64,000 nt of DNA from an uncultured Bacteroidaceae bacterium. Its GTDB lineage: Bacteria > Bacteroidota > Bacteroidia > Bacteroidales > Bacteroidaceae. Position numbers and translations under genes: made by a program. Below are positions 36,079 through 45,229 of the stretch, piece after piece; position 1 is the first letter of the stretch; every line of letters begins with the position of its first letter. A model generated the notes under the pieces. The model saw nothing but the letters and a program-made list of their open reading frames with translations, had not been told where the DNA came from and did no database searches. The stretch lies in NCBI GenBank assembly GCA_905236065.1, contig CAJONZ010000095.1, forward strand, positions 1 through 64,000, written 5' to 3'.

Positions 36079-36693
36079 GTGAATAGAAAGCACTTTTATA
36101 TCCTCTTTTCGACGATTCTTGTCCTCTGCGCCTGCGGGGGCAGAGGCAAGAATCCGAAAATCAACCCGATGGTTGAGGAGCTTGACAATACGCCCGACAA
36201 TGCGGAACTGGTCACGCTCATGGAGATAGATGGTGACTCAATATTGGTTCAACCCGACAACGACCTTGAGAATCCGAAGGTTTTCTCTTACAGGGAGGCC
36301 GAGGCCGCAGGGCAGTTGAAGGGAACCTTTGAGACGGGCGAGCTCTATTCCATTCTTCCCGACAAGAAGCATCACAGCATTTCCATTTGCGTGAACGTTT
36401 CGGAACTGCGCGGACAATGGTTTTACGACTCCCTGCAACACAGAGGACTGCAGTTTGAGGAACGGGGTGCTCTCTCCAGCATCAATGCTGAACGCTACAG
36501 CTACAAGGAATGGAAGCTGCTGAATGGAAAGTTGTATCTCTATTATGTGGATATGCAGCAGGTGTCGGAAGACCGGCATGAGTTTCTGGTGGATGAGGCG
36601 GAGATTCTGAAACTGAACGCCGAGGAGCTTGAGTTTCGTTTTCTCGACAGCGTGTATGTCTGCAGACGCCAGCATGGACTGATTATGTTTTGA
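36079..36693 (+). CDS. lipoprotein, lipocalin-like (tentative)
   Basis: 204 residues. Lipobox 'LVLCAC' with Cys at about 19. The body has 'LRGQWFYDSLQHRGLQFEERGALSSINA', 'YKEWKLLNGKLYLYY' and 'LEFRF', a pattern of alternating strands with G-x-W that resembles the lipocalin-like lipoproteins of Bacteroidetes. The start is GTG: an in-frame TAA lies 15 bases upstream and no ATG lies between. 38 bp after the collagen-like lipoprotein gene and co-directional, so it may be co-transcribed. Confidence 0.65.
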   Translation: MNRKHFYILFSTILVLCACGGRGKNPKINPMVEELDNTPDNAELVTLMEIDGDSILVQPDNDLENPKVFSYREAEAAGQLKGTFETGELYSILPDKKHHSISICVNVSELRGQWFYDSLQHRGLQFEERGALSSINAERYSYKEWKLLNGKLYLYYVDMQQVSEDRHEFLVDEAEILKLNAEELEFRFLDSVYVCRRQHGLIMF

Positions 36694-36730
36694 TGACGAT
36701 TCACCCGATAAATGATAATAATAAATTTAA

Positions 36731-37915
36731 ATGGCTATGAATATTAAAAATCTATTTATGGGTACGCTTGTTGCACTGATGAGTGTATCTGCATCTGCTC
36801 AAGAGCAGACGGTAAAGACCGTGGAAGAGTTTAATCCACATTGGTACATCCAGGGTCAGGTGGGTGCTCAGTACACCCTTGGTGAGCTTGATTTCGGCAA
36901 ACTGATCTCTCCCAATGCCCAGATTGCTTTCGGACGTCAGTTCTCTCCTATTTTCGGCGCTCGTCTTGCCGTGAACGCATGGCAGTCAAAAGGCGGCTCT
37001 GAGATTTTTGGCAAAGACTATAAGTGGAAGTGGAACTATGTGGCTCCTACTGCCGACTTCATGATTAATGTGACAAACTTGTGCCTCGGCTACAAGTACG
37101 ACCGTGTGTTCAACTTCGGCGTGTTCGCAGGTATCGGTGCAAACTTCGCATGGAACAACGGCGAGGCTAACGATGTTCGCGCCCAGATTGTGAATGGTGT
37201 TTACGATGCCAACAACAAGCTGGTGGCTGAGCCCATCATGCCCGAAAGCCCTGAGTACATGGAATACTGCGAAAATTGGAAGACTGTGCGCTGTGTGGGC
37301 CGTCTGGGTCTCACCGCTGACTTCCGTCTGAGCAGTGCTGTCAGTCTGGGTCTTGAAGTTGCTGCCAACTTCCTCCCTGATACTTACAACAGCAAGCGTG
37401 CCGGCAATGCAGACTGGTACTTCAACGCTTTGCTGGGTGTACGCTACAACTTCGGCGCTACTCACAAGACAAAGACCATCACTGAGACTCCTTGCGAGCC
37501 CAGAATTATCGAGCGCATCATCGAGCGTCGTCCCGACAATGAGTTTGAGAAGAAGGCTGCTCCTCCAGCACCTGTTGTGAAAGAGCCGCTTCGTCGTGAC
37601 GTATTCTTCCTGATTGCCAGCTCAAAGATTTCTACTCAGGAAATGGTGAAGGTTCAGGAAATCGCTGAATACCTCAAGAAGAATCCTTCTGCCAAGGTTA
37701 GCGTAACCGGTTATGCAGATAAGGGCACTGGCTATCCACGCATCAACATGAAGTATTCTGAGCAGCGTGCAAAATCTGTTGCCAAGGCTCTCACAGAGAA
37801 GTTCGGTATTCCTGCAGACCGCATCACTGTTGCGTTCAAGGGTGACACAGACCAGCCTTATCCAGCACAGAAGGATCAGGTGTTGAACCGTGTATCTATC
37901 TGTATTGCTGAGTAA
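36731..37915 (+). CDS. OmpA-family outer-membrane protein
   Basis: 394 residues with signal peptide ('LFMGTLVALMSVSASAQ'). An N-terminal beta-barrel of ~230 residues ('HWYIQGQVGAQYTLGELDFGKL', ending 'YFNALLGVRYNFG'), a proline/charged linker, and a C-terminal OmpA peptidoglycan-binding domain ('DVFFLIASSKIS', 'VSVTGYADKGTGYPRINMKYSEQRAKSVAKAL'; quoted in two parts of one motif TGYAD..G....N..S..RA). The peptidoglycan-contacting Asp and Arg positions (GYAD, QRA) are kept. Structural link between outer membrane and cell wall. Followed by a hairpin. Confidence 0.93.
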   Translation: MAMNIKNLFMGTLVALMSVSASAQEQTVKTVEEFNPHWYIQGQVGAQYTLGELDFGKLISPNAQIAFGRQFSPIFGARLAVNAWQSKGGSEIFGKDYKWKWNYVAPTADFMINVTNLCLGYKYDRVFNFGVFAGIGANFAWNNGEANDVRAQIVNGVYDANNKLVAEPIMPESPEYMEYCENWKTVRCVGRLGLTADFRLSSAVSLGLEVAANFLPDTYNSKRAGNADWYFNALLGVRYNFGATHKTKTITETPCEPRIIERIIERRPDNEFEKKAAPPAPVVKEPLRRDVFFLIASSKISTQEMVKVQEIAEYLKKNPSAKVSVTGYADKGTGYPRINMKYSEQRAKSVAKALTEKFGIPADRITVAFKGDTDQPYPAQKDQVLNRVSICIAE

Positions 37916-37940
37916 TCTGTTTTTACTCCGATAAATGATA

Positions 37941-37982
37941 AAACTGGTTCATCCTGTTTTCATAAATAGGATGAACCAGTTT
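37941..37982. terminator. 15-bp perfect hairpin after the OmpA-family gene
   Basis: AAACTGGTTCATCCT and its exact complement flank a 12-base loop, starting 26 bases after the stop. No long T-run follows, so termination strength is uncertain. Confidence 0.7.
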
Positions 37983-38024
37983 AATATTGAAGCCTATTAG
38001 GTATTAGCTTTAATATGATTGCCT

Positions 38025-39203
38025 ATGACAAAAAGATTTGTATTATTTTTTTCTTTGATTGCCTTCGTGGCCTTGGCTTCTGCCCAGATTAGTGGCAACG
38101 GCTTCTACCGCGTGAAAAATGCAGCCACCAGCCGCTATGTGTATGTCTGTGACAACACGGGATCCTTGGACTATGCGAACATGAGCGCCGACATGGGTGC
38201 CATCCAGCTGTGGCGTGATTGTGCCACGACGAACCATCTGACAAACCCTGCTGCTGTCATCTATTATAAATGTGCGCAGGTGGTATCTGCAACGGAGGAG
38301 GTAGGTAACTTGCAGGCACAGGGTACGTCGGTGTATGACATCATCGGTCATTATGTGAGTATCAAGGGCAACGCCTCCACGAACAAATATCAGGTGTATG
38401 CCACCAGTGAGGGCATCGTCAAATATTTGGACGACGAGACGACTTCAACCCGCAAGGATCAGGGCGTGGTGGGCACCGACAACACTGGCACATACAGAAT
38501 GTGGAATGTCCACCCCATGAACCAGACGGACAATTATCTGGGCGTGGAGCCGACCATTTCCGCCAACGGGAAATTCTATGCGCCTTACTACATCGCCTTC
38601 CCGTTCTCGTTTTATTCCTCGGGCATGAAGGCTTATTACGTAAGCACCGTGGATAAGAAACGTGCGCTGGCCGTGATGAAAGAGGTGACGGGCACGATTC
38701 CCGGAGCGCTTCCCGTTATCATCGAATGTGCCTCGGCAGCTCCCGTCAACAACAAACTGACGCTGACGATGGGCACGTTTACGGCTCCTACCGACAACAA
38801 GTTGCTGGGTGTCTATTTCAGTAACCCCGACCGTGCGAAGAGCGCAAGTGCCAAGCGGAAATATTATCCTGAGGTGATGCGTGTCCTGGGCCTTACAGCG
38901 GAGGGCAAGCTGGGCTATATCACGGCCACCAACGACATGCTGAACCTATGCAACGGCAATTATTGTCTGTTGGCCAACCAGTCCTACCTTATGGTGGATT
39001 CCAATGCGCCCGCCGAGCTGACGCTGATTACCGAAGCCGAGTACAGGAATATTTTGGCAGACATCGTCGATGTTGACGGCTCTTCCGACAAAGCTGTTGA
39101 TGCCTATTACACCCTCAACGGTCAGGAGCTTTCTGCACCTGTCAAAGGAGTCAACATCGTGAAGTACAAGGACGGAACTACTGAGAAACGCTACATTCGT
39201 TGA
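38025..39203 (+). CDS. secreted protein of unknown function with short sorting-like C-terminus
   Basis: 392 residues from 'MTKRFVLFFSLIAFVALASAQ', a signal peptide; the ORF-track start (38019) is a TTG. The first half has a 'GNGFYRVKNAATSRYVYVCD' stretch seen in Prevotella secreted proteins that carry ricin-like or beta-trefoil-like repeats. The end 'DAYYTLNGQELSAPVKGVNIVKYKDG' resembles the last strands of T9SS type-A sorting domains and recurs in the protein at 48873. No catalytic motif is visible. Single gene. Confidence 0.6.
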   Translation: MTKRFVLFFSLIAFVALASAQISGNGFYRVKNAATSRYVYVCDNTGSLDYANMSADMGAIQLWRDCATTNHLTNPAAVIYYKCAQVVSATEEVGNLQAQGTSVYDIIGHYVSIKGNASTNKYQVYATSEGIVKYLDDETTSTRKDQGVVGTDNTGTYRMWNVHPMNQTDNYLGVEPTISANGKFYAPYYIAFPFSFYSSGMKAYYVSTVDKKRALAVMKEVTGTIPGALPVIIECASAAPVNNKLTLTMGTFTAPTDNKLLGVYFSNPDRAKSASAKRKYYPEVMRVLGLTAEGKLGYITATNDMLNLCNGNYCLLANQSYLMVDSNAPAELTLITEAEYRNILADIVDVDGSSDKAVDAYYTLNGQELSAPVKGVNIVKYKDGTTEKRYIR

Positions 39204-39217
39204 CGTTTTTCCCTTGA

Positions 39218-39279
39218 CATAAGGACGCGAAAAAAGGTGGATAGCCATTGGGCCGTCCACCTTTTTTCGCGTCCTTATG
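39218..39279. terminator. bidirectional intrinsic terminator
   Basis: A 24-bp perfect inverted repeat with a 14-base loop. The core GGTGGA...TCCACC is followed by TTTTTT and preceded by AAAAAA, so it reads as a classic terminator on both strands, between two convergent genes. Confidence 0.9.
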
Positions 39280-39288
39280 AGTTCCCTC

Positions 39289-40380
39289 TTAGAAAAGCTT
39301 CTGCGTGATGCGCAGGCTGATGACGGGATAAACCTTAAACGCCTTTACCAGCTTGATGTAGTTGCCGACCTTGCCGGGAATGTCCTCCACGTCGTTGATG
39401 AGGTCGGTGCCGTCGTGGGTGGTGAAGCTGGGCGTTCCTCCCCAGAACATCAAGCCCGCGTCGAACGAAATGCTGGTGTTCTTGTTCTTGGAGATGGGGC
39501 CGCCGTAACCAAAGCCCAGGTAAGGCTTGAATCGGTTCACCTTTGCCGTGGCCTTCACCATGCCGTTCTCGTCGGGCGTCATGCGATAAGCGTCCCCTTT
39601 TCGGTGGATGATGCTGCCCTTTGCAATCTTCACGTCTCCCTTTGCATGAATGACCTCTCCCCAGGTCTCTGACTCCATGTCGTTGTCAATCACGTCGTGG
39701 TCGTACAAGATGTCTGCCTCTGCATACACGTCGTGTGCATACTTTCCCTCGGGAATGCTCATGCGTCCGTAGGAAAGGATTTTGTTCTGCATTTTTTCCG
39801 GCAGGTTGAATCCCAATCCCTCGATGCTTCCCCCCGACTCGTAGGCCGCTTCGATTCTGTCATACAGCGAGTTGAAGACCTGTACGCCCAACAGCGTCGA
39901 GGCATCTTCCGTGGCGTTGCAAGCCGTTCCCAGCGTTGAGCCTCCGAGATAGAAGCCCGCCGTCACGTGCCAGTGCTTGTTCTTGAAGGGGAACACATCC
40001 ACAAGTAATTTAAAGTTGTTGAACGAGGGCGTGGCCGTCATCGTCACGTTATTTCGCACGTCCAGACCGAAGTAGTTGCTCAGTTTGTTGGAAATGTTGC
40101 TCAGGTCTTTCTTGCTTCCTTTCTCGGTCTCCACTTCAAAGTCCGTGCTGTAACGGAAGTGCGGCATAAACGTGCCTCCCGTCCGTATCTGGACGTAATT
40201 GCCGACAGGCATTGCCAGGTCGAAGCCAATACCCGTCGTACCCACCGTGACCGACAGGTCAAGATGGTTCAGGATGTTCTTGTCGAGTTTGGGCGTCTCT
40301 ATCTTTGCCAGCTCTGTGTATTGTGCTTGTACACTTACCACACCGGCCAACAACATCGAGGCAATCATTATTTTTCTCAT
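39289..40380 (-). CDS. predicted outer-membrane beta-barrel protein
   Basis: 363 residues with signal peptide ('MIASMLLAGVVSVQAQ'). Amphipathic strands such as 'LDLSVTVGTTGIGFDLAMPV', 'HWHVTAGFYLGGS' and 'FKPYLGFGYGGPI' and a final 'YPVISLRITQKLF' ending in Phe support a barrel. No family name is recognised. Its start is 40 bp after the thiL stop on the same strand, so it may be the last gene of the sppA run. Confidence 0.65.
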   Translation of the reverse strand: MRKIMIASMLLAGVVSVQAQYTELAKIETPKLDKNILNHLDLSVTVGTTGIGFDLAMPVGNYVQIRTGGTFMPHFRYSTDFEVETEKGSKKDLSNISNKLSNYFGLDVRNNVTMTATPSFNNFKLLVDVFPFKNKHWHVTAGFYLGGSTLGTACNATEDASTLLGVQVFNSLYDRIEAAYESGGSIEGLGFNLPEKMQNKILSYGRMSIPEGKYAHDVYAEADILYDHDVIDNDMESETWGEVIHAKGDVKIAKGSIIHRKGDAYRMTPDENGMVKATAKVNRFKPYLGFGYGGPISKNKNTSISFDAGLMFWGGTPSFTTHDGTDLINDVEDIPGKVGNYIKLVKAFKVYPVISLRITQKLF

Positions 40381-40419
40381 ACTCTTTTTTTCTTTAGATA
40401 TAATATATGTGTATAAACG

Positions 40420-41529
40420 TTACTTGCTCTCCAACGGGTTCCAGCCCTGTGCCTTGAGTTCAAACTCATTGCCGTCGCGTGTAATCAGCATCTGTCCCAG
40501 TTCCGCCTTCGTGATGTAGCCAATCTCCTTCACACCCTCCATCTGTTCAATCTTCTCATGGTCGGCAATGGGCACCGTGAACAGCAACTCATAGTCCTCG
40601 CCGCCGTTCAGGGCCGCCGTGCTCAGGTTCATGTTCATTTCCTCGCTCATCACTGCCGTCTGGTAGTCGATAGGAATGCGCTCCTCGTACACCCTGCAGC
40701 CCACTTTGCTTTGCTTGCAGATGTGCATCAGTTCGCTCGACAGCCCGTCGCTGATGTCCATCATGGCCGTTGGCTGAATGCCCAGTTCGCGTAGCTTCAG
40801 CACGATGTCCCTCCGTGCCTCTGGCTTCATTTGTCGCTCAATCAGGTACTCCTTGCCCGAGAAATCCGGCTGCGACACTTGCGCCAGTTCCTGCTCCAGC
40901 TGTGCCTTGACCTTGGCGTCGGTTGTGGCGTTCCGTTTTCGCTCAATCTCCTCGATTTGCTTGTAATAGACCTGCTTCTCGCGCTCCAGCAGCTGGAAAC
41001 CCATGTAGGCAGCGCCCAGGTCGCCGCTCACGCAAATGATGTCGGTCTCTTTCGCACCGTTCCGATAAATCGCCTTTCCTTTCTCCACCTCGCCGATAGC
41101 CGTAATGCTGATGGTCAGGCCGGTCATGCTGCTCGTGGTGTCTCCGCCTACGATGTCAACCCCGTGACGGTCGCAGGCCAGTCGCAGTCCCTCGTAGAAG
41201 TCCTCCATGTCCTCCACGCAGAAACGCTTGCTCAGGCCCAGGCTCACGGTGATTTGCTTCGGCATTCCGCCCATGGCATAGATGTCGCTCAGGTTCACCA
41301 TCGCGCTCTTATATCCCAAATGCTTCAAGGGGATGTACGTCAGGTCGAAATGCACCCCCTCCAACAGCAGGTCGGTCGTCACCAGCACCTCTTTCCCGGC
41401 AGGGTAGGAGAGCACGGCGCAGTCGTCGCCCACGCCGTACTTTGTTTCCTCGTTCTTTATCTCAATCGTCTGGGTCAGATGGTCAATCAGGCCAAACTCG
41501 CCCAGCACACTGATTTCTGTCCTTGCCAT
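40420..41529 (-). CDS. thiL: thiamine-monophosphate kinase
   Basis: 369 residues; makes thiamine pyrophosphate from TMP and ATP. 'YGVGDDCAVLSYPAG', 'TTDLLLEGVHFDL', 'KSAMVNLSDIYAMGG', 'GGDTTSS' and 'MMDISDGLSSEL' are the PurM/ThiL metal and nucleotide motifs. A ~35-residue charged helical insert ('EIERKRNATTDAKVKAQLEQ') in the middle is longer than in E. coli ThiL. It starts on the base next to the pnp stop. Confidence 0.95.
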   Translation of the reverse strand: MARTEISVLGEFGLIDHLTQTIEIKNEETKYGVGDDCAVLSYPAGKEVLVTTDLLLEGVHFDLTYIPLKHLGYKSAMVNLSDIYAMGGMPKQITVSLGLSKRFCVEDMEDFYEGLRLACDRHGVDIVGGDTTSSMTGLTISITAIGEVEKGKAIYRNGAKETDIICVSGDLGAAYMGFQLLEREKQVYYKQIEEIERKRNATTDAKVKAQLEQELAQVSQPDFSGKEYLIERQMKPEARRDIVLKLRELGIQPTAMMDISDGLSSELMHICKQSKVGCRVYEERIPIDYQTAVMSEEMNMNLSTAALNGGEDYELLFTVPIADHEKIEQMEGVKEIGYITKAELGQMLITRDGNEFELKAQGWNPLESK

Positions 41530-42339
41530 TTAAATCTCTTTAATAAGTTCTTTCATCAGGGCCGTCATCTTTGGCTGCGCATTGTTTGCTGCCTCCTGCA
41601 CCTCTTCATGGCTGACTTTCATGGGTACCTCAAAGCCGCCCAGGTCGGTGATGACGCTCATGCCAAACACTCGGATGCCGCAATGCACGGCCACGATGAC
41701 CTCCGGCACTGTGCTCATGCCTACGGCGTCGCCGCCCCACTGCTTAAACATGCGGTACTCCGCAGGGGTCTCGAACGTCGGCCCAGCCGTTCCTACGTAC
41801 ACGCCCTTCTGCACCTTGATGCCCAGGCGCTTGGCCGCTGCTTCCACAATGCGGACAAACTCCTTGTCGTAAGCCTCGTGCATCGACGGGAAGCGTGGCC
41901 CTGTCGGGAAATTCTTGCCCCGCAGTGGATTCTCCGGGAAGCTGTTGATGTGGTCTGTGATAATCATCAGGTCGCCCACGGAGAAAGCCTCGTTCATGCC
42001 GCCGGCAGCGTTGCTCACAATCAGGTTCTTGATGCCCAGTTCATACATCACGCGAACCGGGAACGTCACCTCCTTCATGGTGTAGCCCTCATAGTAGTGG
42101 AAGCGTCCGTCCATCGCAATGATGTCCTTGCCGCCCAACTTTCCGAAAAGCAACTTGCTTGCGTGTCCCTCCACGGTCGATACCGGCATGTTCGGTATCT
42201 CGGCATACGGGATTTCCTTCTCTACATTTATGTCGTCAACCAACTTTCCAAGCCCCGAGCCCAGGATGATGGCCGTTTCAGGCTTCGTGTCCATTCTTGC
42301 TTTCAAGAACGACGCTGTTTCTTGAATTTTCTCGTACAT
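41530..42339 (-). CDS. purine-nucleoside phosphorylase (class I, trimeric type)
   Basis: 269 residues, standard for the trimeric class. 'AIILGSGLGKL' (phosphate loop), 'VEGHASKLLFGKLGGKDII', 'MDGRFHYYEGY', 'IVSNAAGGMN' and 'VGTAGPTFETPAEYRMF' are family signatures. Splits inosine/guanosine to base plus ribose-1-phosphate. The start lies 62 bp inside the lpxK frame; the internal ATG at 42294 would shorten the overlap but cut a conserved N-terminal helix. Confidence 0.95.
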   Translation of the reverse strand: MYEKIQETASFLKARMDTKPETAIILGSGLGKLVDDINVEKEIPYAEIPNMPVSTVEGHASKLLFGKLGGKDIIAMDGRFHYYEGYTMKEVTFPVRVMYELGIKNLIVSNAAGGMNEAFSVGDLMIITDHINSFPENPLRGKNFPTGPRFPSMHEAYDKEFVRIVEAAAKRLGIKVQKGVYVGTAGPTFETPAEYRMFKQWGGDAVGMSTVPEVIVAVHCGIRVFGMSVITDLGGFEVPMKVSHEEVQEAANNAQPKMTALMKELIKEI

Positions 42340-43327
42340 AGTTTAAAATAATGTTGTTAAACTCTTCTTGTTTATCTTTGCCCATGAAGGTCACTTCAAT
42401 GGGGATCACTTTCGTCTCAACGTCCCGTAACCGCGTGGCATCCTTTTCCGTGGTCAGGATGGTTCGGCCCTTGCCCCTTTCCCGAATGCGCTCCATGTCC
42501 TTCTTCGTGAACAGGTGGTGGTCGGGGAACGTCATCATCTCAAACCGGGGCAGGATTTTTCGGAGGTCGTATTCCATTTGCCGGGGCGACGCAATGCCCG
42601 TCACAATCAGCGGGTTCTCTCCGGCTTCCTCTCCCAACGTCTTCGGATAGTCGTAGCGGGTGAAGAACACCTTCTGTCCAGGGTGCAACCTCAACCGCTC
42701 CGTGATGTCCTGCATTTCCTCGTGGGCCATGCGTTTCGGACATTTCGTCACTACCAGTATGTCTGCCCGCTTCTTGCCGCCTGCTGGCTCGCGCAACCGT
42801 CCTTCCGGCAGCACCTTGTCGAAGTAAATCAGCCGGTGATAGTCTATCAGCAGGATATTGAGGCCGGGCTTCACATATCGGTGCTGGTAGGCATCGTCCA
42901 ATACCACCACGTCCGTCGCCGGTTCGATGTTCGGACTGCACAGCCTTTCTATGCCCTGCCGCCTATCCCTGTCCACCGCCATGTGGATGTGCGGAAACTT
43001 CCGCTTCATCTGGAACGGCTCGTCGCCAATCTGCTCCATCGGCGTGTCCGCTTCGGCCAGCACAAAGCCTTTCGACTTCCGCTTGTAGCCTCTCGACAGC
43101 ACCGCCACCTGCCATTCCTTGCTCAGTAGCCTGATCAGGTACTCCGTGTGCGGGGTCTTGCCCGTACCGCCCACGGTGATGTTGCCCACGCAGATGACCG
43201 GCACGTCAAACGTCCGCTCCTCCAGGATGCCACGGTCGAACAGCCAGTTCCTCACCGTCACTCCCGCACCGTACAGCCAGGCCAACGGTGCCAGCAGCGG
43301 ATACGTCCTGATGTGGTTGCCCTCCAT
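42278..43327 (-). CDS. lpxK: tetraacyldisaccharide 4'-kinase
   Basis: 349 residues; phosphorylates the 4' position in lipid A synthesis at the inner membrane. An N-terminal hydrophobic stretch ('YPLLAPLAWLYGAGVTVRNWL' core) precedes the Walker A 'GNITVGGTGKTP'; 'VLDDAYQHRYV' and 'TEKDATRL' are the other LpxK motifs. Its last ~20 codons overlap the pnp start. Follows sppA, the usual Bacteroidales order. Confidence 0.95.
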   Translation of the reverse strand: MEGNHIRTYPLLAPLAWLYGAGVTVRNWLFDRGILEERTFDVPVICVGNITVGGTGKTPHTEYLIRLLSKEWQVAVLSRGYKRKSKGFVLAEADTPMEQIGDEPFQMKRKFPHIHMAVDRDRRQGIERLCSPNIEPATDVVVLDDAYQHRYVKPGLNILLIDYHRLIYFDKVLPEGRLREPAGGKKRADILVVTKCPKRMAHEEMQDITERLRLHPGQKVFFTRYDYPKTLGEEAGENPLIVTGIASPRQMEYDLRKILPRFEMMTFPDHHLFTKKDMERIRERGKGRTILTTEKDATRLRDVETKVIPIEVTFMGKDKQEEFNNIILNYVRENSRNSVVLESKNGHEA

Positions 43328-43343
43328 GCTCCCTCTCGTTCGT

Positions 43344-45140
43344 TTACAGGTTAAACCTCAGGTAATAGGGGAGGCTTGCCTGTATGCCTGTCTTCTGTTG
43401 TATGTTCCTCAGTTGGCCGAACAGTTCGTGGTATTCGCCCAGTGCGGCCTTCATCTGCGCATCCGCATAGCTCTTTTTCTGTATCTCGTTCAGCAGGTTG
43501 TCCAGGAAACTGCCTCCTGCCGGGTACTCCATGACGCTGTAGTCCTTCACCTTGGCCCGCTTCTCAGCCACGGCAATGGCATCTTTCAGGCTGCCTAACT
43601 GGTCAACCAGGCCCAGCTGCTTGGCATGTACGCCCGTCCACACCCGTCCTTCGGCCACGGCCTTGATGACGTCCTGGCTCTGCTTTCTGCCGTCGGCACA
43701 GCGTTTGGTGAACAGCTCGTAGCCGTTGTTGATGTATCGCTGGATGATGGCACTCTCGCTCTCATTGAACGGACGGGCCATGCTCAGGCCCAGGTCGGCA
43801 TGTTCGTTCGTCTTCACCGTCGATACATGCAGGCCCAACTTCTTGTTCATCAGTTCGCTTGCTTCGGGAATCATGCCGAAGATGCCGATGCTGCCTGTCA
43901 GCGTCGTCGGCTCGGCCACAATCCAGTCTGCCGCACAGCTGATGTAATAGCCGCCGCTGGCCGCATAGCCGCCCATGCTCACGATGATGGGTTTCTTCGC
44001 CTTGATGTTCATCACCTCGTACCAAATCTGCTCGCTGGCGTATGCACTGCCGCCGCCCGAATTCACGCGCAGCACCACGGCCTTCACGTCGTCGTCGTCC
44101 GCCAGTTTCTGCAAATCCCGCACCACTTGCTTGCCCACAATCTCGTGGTTGCCGTTCAGGCCGCCGAACCCGCTTGATGCCTCCTGCACGATGTCACCGT
44201 AGGCGTAATACACGGCGATGATGTTTCCGCTCGTGCTTTTCGGCTCGTTTTGTGCGATGGAAACCAAGTCGTTGACCATGACAGTCTGGTAGTCGTCGGG
44301 GCTTTCCACGTCCTTCATCATTTCGCAGATGTGCTTCGGCACGTCGTTGCTGTACGCCACCTTATCGACCAGTTTAGCCTTTTGGTATTCCTCCACCGTC
44401 GCAAACAGCATGAACGAGTCGGCCAATTGGTTCAGTGCCTGGGGCGATATTTTGCGGCTCTTGCTCACGTCCGCCACCATGTTCTCCCAGATTTCCTTGG
44501 CCACCACCGACAGCTGCTCACGGTTCGCCTCGCTCATCTCCGACAGCAGGTAAGGCTCTACGGCACTCTTGTACGTGCCCACCTTATACACCTGCATCTT
44601 CACGCCGATTTTATCGAGCAAATCCTTGTAGTACATCGTCTGCAGGGCCATGCCGTGCCAGTCAATCATGCCTTGCGGGTTGATAATCACGCGGTCAGCC
44701 ACACTGCTCAGGTAGTAGGTGCCCTGTGTATAGACATCCCCGTAGCTCACGATAAACTTCTTCGTCTTCTTGAAATCCACCAGTGCGTTTCTGATTTCCT
44801 GCAACATGGCGGGAGCCGCCCCGGTGAACGTGCCTGCCTCTAAGTAGATGCCCTTGATTTTCTCCTCCTTCTTGGCTCGTTCAATGGCGTTCAGGATGTT
44901 CCTCAGGCTCTGCTGCTCGATGACCGAGTTACCCAGGAGCGAGGCAAACGGATTCTCCTCCGCCTTCTCCTCGATGCTTCCTTCCAGCTTGATGACCAGC
45001 ACCGAGTTGTCGCTCAACGTCGTCGTCGATTCCATGCTTGCCATGCCTATCAGCGTGGAAATCATCAGGAACGTCCACACCACACCGACAATCATCATAC
45101 CCACCACCGTGGCCAGGACATATTTCAAAAACTGTTTCAT
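43344..45140 (-). CDS. sppA: signal peptide peptidase SppA, 67K type
   Basis: 598 residues, tandem SppA domains with an N-terminal membrane anchor ('FLKYVLATVVGMMIVGVVWTF' region). The catalytic Lys is in 'VGTYKSAVEPYLL' (E. coli K209 context) and the nucleophilic Ser in 'YAASGGYYISCAAD'. Degrades leftover signal peptides in the membrane. Heads the run sppA-lpxK-pnp-thiL. No Bacteroidetes promoter box was found in the short upstream region, which is filled by a CTAG repeat array, so read-through from the GH105 gene is possible. Confidence 0.96.
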   Translation of the reverse strand: MKQFLKYVLATVVGMMIVGVVWTFLMISTLIGMASMESTTTLSDNSVLVIKLEGSIEEKAEENPFASLLGNSVIEQQSLRNILNAIERAKKEEKIKGIYLEAGTFTGAAPAMLQEIRNALVDFKKTKKFIVSYGDVYTQGTYYLSSVADRVIINPQGMIDWHGMALQTMYYKDLLDKIGVKMQVYKVGTYKSAVEPYLLSEMSEANREQLSVVAKEIWENMVADVSKSRKISPQALNQLADSFMLFATVEEYQKAKLVDKVAYSNDVPKHICEMMKDVESPDDYQTVMVNDLVSIAQNEPKSTSGNIIAVYYAYGDIVQEASSGFGGLNGNHEIVGKQVVRDLQKLADDDDVKAVVLRVNSGGGSAYASEQIWYEVMNIKAKKPIIVSMGGYAASGGYYISCAADWIVAEPTTLTGSIGIFGMIPEASELMNKKLGLHVSTVKTNEHADLGLSMARPFNESESAIIQRYINNGYELFTKRCADGRKQSQDVIKAVAEGRVWTGVHAKQLGLVDQLGSLKDAIAVAEKRAKVKDYSVMEYPAGGSFLDNLLNEIQKKSYADAQMKAALGEYHELFGQLRNIQQKTGIQASLPYYLRFNL

Positions 45141-45166
45141 CGCGTTTTTTGTTTTTTCCAGATTTC

Positions 45167-45229
45167 CTAGAATTTCTAGATTGGCTAGAATGGCTAGTCT
45201 GGCTAGAAAGACTAGAAACTCTAGATTTT
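45167..45229. repeat. 9-bp tandem array with CTAG core, 7 copies
   Basis: CTAG begins at 45167, 45176, 45185, 45194, 45203, 45212 and 45221: seven copies at an exact 9-bp period, consensus CTAGAnnGG. It fills the space between the GH105 stop and the sppA start. The interruptions between cores vary while the period does not. Confidence 0.9.
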
